Below are positions 60,490 through 64,000 of a stretch of DNA of 64,000 nt, one piece after another; position 1 is the stretch's first letter, and every line of letters begins with the position of its first letter. The stretch spans positions 2,170,001 through 2,234,000 of the forward strand of contig NZ_CP060388.1 in assembly GCF_014280435.1 (NCBI RefSeq). The letters run 5' to 3'. The position numbers were made by a program, and so were the translations under genes. Origin of the DNA: Sphingobium sp. KCTC 72723. Lineage in GTDB: Bacteria > Pseudomonadota > Alphaproteobacteria > Sphingomonadales > Sphingomonadaceae. A model generated the notes under the pieces. It did no database searches, was not told where the DNA came from, and saw only the letters and a program-made list of their open reading frames with translations.

Positions 60490-60518
60490 GCTTCATCAAT
60501 CCGTCATCATAACGTCAT
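60490..60518 (+). promoter_or_regulatory. Putative triple Pho box for the phytase
   Basis: GCTTCAT-CAAT-CCGTCAT-CATA-ACGTCAT: three 7-mers in exact 11-bp phase, the spacing of PhoB half-sites (consensus CTGTCAT). It ends 46 bp before the phytase start, in position for a PhoB-activated promoter. Confidence 0.75.
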
Positions 60519-60564
60519 GATGTGCCGTCAGCAGAGCCGCGCTATCAAATGGGGGAATGGCGCA

Positions 60565-61647
60565 ATGACGAACGACTTGGTGAAACCGCGCCTTATGATG
60601 GTCGGCGCGCTGGCACTGGCATTGTCTGCCTGCGCGACGGCACCTGCCGAAATTCCCGTCGCCGTCCGCATCGCCAATGCGACCCCGGCAGTCAGCGTCA
60701 TCGCGCGCGGCGAAACCACGCCGGTCGGCACGGCCAATGCCGATGCGGCGGACGATCCGGCGATCTGGCGCAACGCCGCCGATCCCGCCGCCAGCCTGAT
60801 CGTGGGGACCGACAAGAAAGCGGGCCTCTATGTCTATGACCTCGACGGCAAGGTGCGCGATTTTCTGGACGCGGGTCGGGTCAACAATGTCGATTTGCGC
60901 GAAGGCGTCCTCATCGGTGGCCAGCGCGCCATTCTGGTCGCCGCGTCCGACCGCAACGATGTTGCCAACGCAAAGATCGCGCTGTTCCGGCTCGACCCCG
61001 TTACCGCGAAACTGACGGCGCTGGGCAAGGTCGATGGCGGCGCGGGCGAAGCCTATGGCATTTGCATGGGGTCCGACGCCGCCGGACTATATGCGTTCAT
61101 CGTGCTGAAAGATGGCACGATCCATCAGGTCGCGCTCGACACGTCGGGCGCCACCCCCACGGGCCGCACCGTGCGCACGATGAAGCTTGGCACCCAGTCG
61201 GAAGGCTGCGCCGTCGATGACCGCACCAGCCGCCTCTATGTGGCGGAGGAAGATGTCGGCCTGTGGCGGTTCGATGCGCGCGCCAGCGGATCGACCATTC
61301 CGGTCAAGGTCGCGGCCGCCGACGGCAAGAATATCGTCATGGACGCCGAAGGCGTGGCCATCGCGCCGATGGGCGAGAAGGATGGCTATGTCCTCGTTTC
61401 CAGTCAGGGCGACAATGCCTATGTCGCCTACCGCATCAGCGACGACAGCTATGTCGGGCGGTTTCGCGTGGTGGACGGGACCATTGGCGGGTCGGAGGAA
61501 ACCGACGGTATCGACCTGATGCTCGGCGATTTCGGTCCCGGCTATCCCGGCGGGCTGTTCGTGGCGCAGGACGGGCATAATGCGGCGGCGGCGCAGAATT
61601 TCAAGCTGGTGCCGTGGGATGATGTGGTGAAGGCGTTGGGGCTTTAA
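60565..61647 (+). CDS. Beta-propeller phytase, putative lipoprotein
   Basis: Hydrolyses phytate (inositol hexakisphosphate) with calcium. The lipobox is LALSACATA. Family blocks: DAADDPAIWRN, VGTDKKAGLYVYDLDGK, VNNVDLREGV, EAYGICMG, LGTQSEGCAVDDRTSRLYVA, EEDVGLWRFDA, DAEGVAIAP and SSQGDNAYVAYR. Length 360 aa, single propeller domain. ATG 60565 is preceded by GGGGGA; the upstream ATG at 60517 falls inside the Pho box and is rejected. Confidence 0.94.
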   Translation: MTNDLVKPRLMMVGALALALSACATAPAEIPVAVRIANATPAVSVIARGETTPVGTANADAADDPAIWRNAADPAASLIVGTDKKAGLYVYDLDGKVRDFLDAGRVNNVDLREGVLIGGQRAILVAASDRNDVANAKIALFRLDPVTAKLTALGKVDGGAGEAYGICMGSDAAGLYAFIVLKDGTIHQVALDTSGATPTGRTVRTMKLGTQSEGCAVDDRTSRLYVAEEDVGLWRFDARASGSTIPVKVAAADGKNIVMDAEGVAIAPMGEKDGYVLVSSQGDNAYVAYRISDDSYVGRFRVVDGTIGGSEETDGIDLMLGDFGPGYPGGLFVAQDGHNAAAAQNFKLVPWDDVVKALGL

Positions 61648-61656
61648 GCAACCTTA

Positions 61657-61723
61657 GGTGGGGTGGGCATATGCAACATTGCGCAGGCCCACCCCCTAGC
61701 CCCCTCCCGTTGACGGGAGGGGG
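61657..61723. repeat. Repeat family B copy 2 plus GC hairpin between phytase and pepN
   Basis: GGTGGGGTGGGCATATGCAA, then TTGCGCAGGCCCACCCCCTA (the family B sequence of 24747-24778), then a perfect hairpin CCCCCTCCCGT-TG-ACGGGAGGGGG (61700-61723). It sits between convergent genes and may terminate either. Confidence 0.6.
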
Positions 61724-61734
61724 AACAGGTTCGC

Positions 61735-64000
61735 TTAGTTCTTCGCCGCGAACCACGCCGCCAGTGGTGCCTTCAGCCGGTTGCGGGTTTCGATCCGCGT
61801 CTTGATCGCGGCGATCGAGCGATCCACCACCTTGCGCGATTCGGGCGTCAGATATTGGGTGGCATAGGCGTCCAGCTTGGTCGCCATCGCCGGGTCCGCC
61901 GATCCGCCGCCCAGCCGCGCCAATGCTTGGCTACGCGCCGACACGTCGATCATCGCTTCATATTGCGCGCGGTGCGCCAGCACATAATCGACCGCCAGCA
62001 TCGGATGCTCGGCCCCGACCTGCGCGATGATCGCTGCGCTGGTGGTCTTGCCCGGCTCGTCGGTCAGCGCCAGGTCGAGCGCCTTGGCGCCCAGTTTCTC
62101 ATCCTTCGCCGCGCCCAGCAGCGCGTAAAGCGTGCTTTTCTCCAGATCGCTCTTGGCCCCCTTGGCCAGTGCGCGCAGCCGGTCCCATGTCGCCTGATCG
62201 GCATTTTTGGCGATGATGCCCATCCACACATTGCGCAACGGCCCGTCGAGCGCGGCGGGATCGGTCGCCAGCGCGGCAAAGCGCCGGTTCGCCTCGGCCA
62301 CCACGGCCTTGTCACCCATATCGCCCAGCGTGGACACCAGCGCGGAACGCAGCACCGGCACCTGCGGGCCTTCCCCGGCCTTGGCATCATAACCGATGCC
62401 CGCCAGCACCGGCGTCAGCTTGGCCGACGCATAGGCCGCGCCCCGGCCCTGCGCCGCCTTGTCGCTTTCCAGCATGACATAGGCGCTGCCCAGATATTCC
62501 GGCACTTCGGCCAGCACGGCCGGGGTCGCGGACGCAGGCACTGCATCCACCAGATCGAGCGCCAGCCCGATCGGCTGATAACCGCCCAGCCCCAGCTGGA
62601 AATTATCCGCCAGCAATCCGGTCTGGTCGATCGAGGCGAGCTTGGTGAAATCCTTCGCCAGCGCCTTCACATTGGCTTCGGGGTAGAGCGAGCGATAATA
62701 GCCCGTCTGCCCGGCATTGACGACATAGGCGCCGCATCCCGGCACGCTCACCTGCCCCTTGCCCTGTAAGATCAGCCGTTGCGGCGCGCCGCCGATCGTC
62801 TGCGCCATCACCGGCACGTTCCACGACAGCGGTGCCTTGTCCTTCTTGTCCCGGCTGAATTCACCCTGGCTCAGCGTCAGCACGGTCTGCCCGCCCTGAC
62901 ATACAGCGCTTTCCACCTTCACCAGCGGGATGCCCGGCTTCGACGTGAAATCATGCGCGATGGCGACCAGCCCCTTGGCCCCTGCACCCTCGACGGATTT
63001 CCACAGATCGTCGGTCACGGTGTTGCCATAAGCATGGGCCTTCATATAGCTGCGGATGCCGTTCTTCCACACATCCTCACCCGCATAGCCTTCCAGCATG
63101 GTGATGACCGCTTCACCCTTTTGATAGGTGATGGCGTCGAACGCCTGATTCACCTGATCGACGGTGGTGATTTTCTGCACCACGGCATGGGTGGTGGCGA
63201 GCGAATCGAGGCTCATCGCGGCTTCGCGGCCATCCACGCGGGTCAGCAGCATTTCCCATGTCGGTTGCAGCGTGTCGGTGACCTTGGTCGCCATCCAGCT
63301 GGCAAAGCCTTCGTTCAGCCACAGATCGTCCCACCATGCCATCGTCACCAGATCGCCGAACCATTGATGCGCCATTTCATGCGCCACGGTTTCATAGATG
63401 CGCCGCTTGGTCGCTTCGGACGTGAAGCGCGGATCGACGATCAGCGCGCGCTCAAACGTGAAGATCGCGCCCCAATTTTCCATCGCGCTGAAAAACTGGC
63501 TCTGGCCCGGCCCGGCGACATTATCCAACTTGGGCAGCGGATAGGGGACGCCGAAATAATCGTTGAAATAGGGCAGGATGCTGGCCGACGCATCCAGTGC
63601 CAAAGTCGCCTTGCCGCTATTGCCCTTGCCGGTGATGACGCCCACTTCGGTCGCGCCAGCCATCTTGGTCGCGCGCTCCAGTTCGCCAAGGCCGAAGAAC
63701 AGCAGGTAGGACGACATTTTGGGGCTGGTGCCGAACGTCACCCGGCTTTTGCCGCTGCCCAGATCCTTGGTCGCCTTGACCGGCATGTTGCCGACCGCCA
63801 GTTGCCCTGTCGGGATGATGGCCGACAGGTCGAACGTCGCCTTATAGCTTGGCTCGTCCCAGCTCGGCACGAAACGGCGGGCGTCGGGCGCTTCGAACTG
63901 GGTGAACAGCGCGCGTTTGGCTGCCCCTGCATTGTCGGTATAATCGAGCGCGAACAGCCCGTTCGCCTGCGTGTTGATGACACCGGCATAGGCGATGTCC
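61735..64000 (-). CDS. M1 family metallo-aminopeptidase (5' end beyond the window)
   Basis: A PepN-like zinc aminopeptidase; at least 755 codons are present and the frame is still open at the window edge. Visible: LFTQFEAPDARRFVPSWDEP, the exopeptidase motif SAMENWGAI (GAMEN variant), the zinc site VAHEMAHQWFGDLVTMAWWD, LWLNEGFASWMAT with the third ligand Glu, and a C-terminal ERAP1-like helical domain to residue FAAKN. The N-terminus, probably with a signal peptide, is missing. It is convergent with the phytase. Confidence 0.93.
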   Translation of the reverse strand, partial: DIAYAGVINTQANGLFALDYTDNAGAAKRALFTQFEAPDARRFVPSWDEPSYKATFDLSAIIPTGQLAVGNMPVKATKDLGSGKSRVTFGTSPKMSSYLLFFGLGELERATKMAGATEVGVITGKGNSGKATLALDASASILPYFNDYFGVPYPLPKLDNVAGPGQSQFFSAMENWGAIFTFERALIVDPRFTSEATKRRIYETVAHEMAHQWFGDLVTMAWWDDLWLNEGFASWMATKVTDTLQPTWEMLLTRVDGREAAMSLDSLATTHAVVQKITTVDQVNQAFDAITYQKGEAVITMLEGYAGEDVWKNGIRSYMKAHAYGNTVTDDLWKSVEGAGAKGLVAIAHDFTSKPGIPLVKVESAVCQGGQTVLTLSQGEFSRDKKDKAPLSWNVPVMAQTIGGAPQRLILQGKGQVSVPGCGAYVVNAGQTGYYRSLYPEANVKALAKDFTKLASIDQTGLLADNFQLGLGGYQPIGLALDLVDAVPASATPAVLAEVPEYLGSAYVMLESDKAAQGRGAAYASAKLTPVLAGIGYDAKAGEGPQVPVLRSALVSTLGDMGDKAVVAEANRRFAALATDPAALDGPLRNVWMGIIAKNADQATWDRLRALAKGAKSDLEKSTLYALLGAAKDEKLGAKALDLALTDEPGKTTSAAIIAQVGAEHPMLAVDYVLAHRAQYEAMIDVSARSQALARLGGGSADPAMATKLDAYATQYLTPESRKVVDRSIAAIKTRIETRNRLKAPLAAWFAAKN

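Overview
The window looks like chromosomal DNA from a high-GC sphingomonad (Sphingobium, Novosphingobium or a close relative). Grounds: a crtY-crtI-crtB carotenoid operon, an lptB-rpoN pair, hisZ next to purA, a TonB receptor paired with a beta-propeller phytase, a GH115 alpha-glucuronidase, and intergenic palindromes of the 'GTCATCCTGA...' type that I associate with this group. Most genes are housekeeping. There is no transposase, integrase, phage gene or CRISPR array. Mobility shows up instead as several families of small palindromic repeats.

Layout. 1-5.1 kb: lptB and rpoN, a D-amino-acid transaminase, a winged-helix regulator with a receiver-like N-terminus, and tRNA-Val. 5.2-10.7 kb: GH115 glucuronidase behind a perfect palindromic operator, a zf-CHCC protein, tldD and a DUF924 gene. 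10.8-12.8 kb: a PII-amtB operon with a textbook sigma-54 promoter and a strong terminator. 12.8-17.1 kb (minus): crtY-crtI-LOG-crtB. 17.2-18.4 kb: dmeR-dmeF metal sensor and efflux, with an operator overlapping the start codon. 18.5-24.7 kb: membrane, secreted and repair genes (recQ, serine hydrolase, PhzF). 24.8-31.2 kb (minus): an SLC13 permease, then dnaJ-yihY-fabI-DUF4160-DUF2442-aroC. 31.3-35.6 kb: pdxH, a dicarboxylate symporter, bestrophin and a Pr6Pr protein. 35.7-41.8 kb (minus): purA, hisZ, a DUF559 nuclease cassette, serA, serC. 42-45.3 kb: extensin-like protein, a second LOG protein, pyrimidine nucleotidase, dapD. 45.5-49.5 kb: two glycosyltransferases, a sulfotransferase and an atypical response regulator. 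49.6-53.5 kb (minus): nitroreductase, then a tightly packed LOV-HTH, DUF969, DUF979, DUF2891 run. 53.5-57.5 kb: two tiny genes, tRNA-Ser, hspQ, an SGNH hydrolase and an OPT transporter. 57.6-61.6 kb: TonB receptor and phytase, divergent, with Pho boxes between them. 61.7-64 kb: an M1 aminopeptidase running off the end.

How parts work together. RpoN, encoded at 1.2 kb, should read the glnK-amtB promoter at 10.84 kb (nitrogen limitation). The Pho boxes predict phytase and its receptor are made under phosphate limitation. dmeRF should detoxify Co/Ni. serA and serC lie together in serine synthesis.

Best candidates for something undescribed: (1) the DUF559 nuclease gene, bracketed by near-identical 36-bp inverted repeats that supply its Shine-Dalgarno and its C-terminal tail, with a 6-bp direct repeat (CTTTAC) outside them, so it resembles a self-contained repeat/nuclease element; (2) a LOV-HTH photoreceptor apparently co-transcribed with a DUF969/DUF979 permease pair and DUF2891; (3) a family of four 110-150-bp palindromic elements each sitting just after a stop codon; (4) an OmpR-type regulator with Glu in place of the phospho-accepting Asp, translationally overlapped by a sulfotransferase. 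All functional statements rest on reading motifs and family memory; no search was run.
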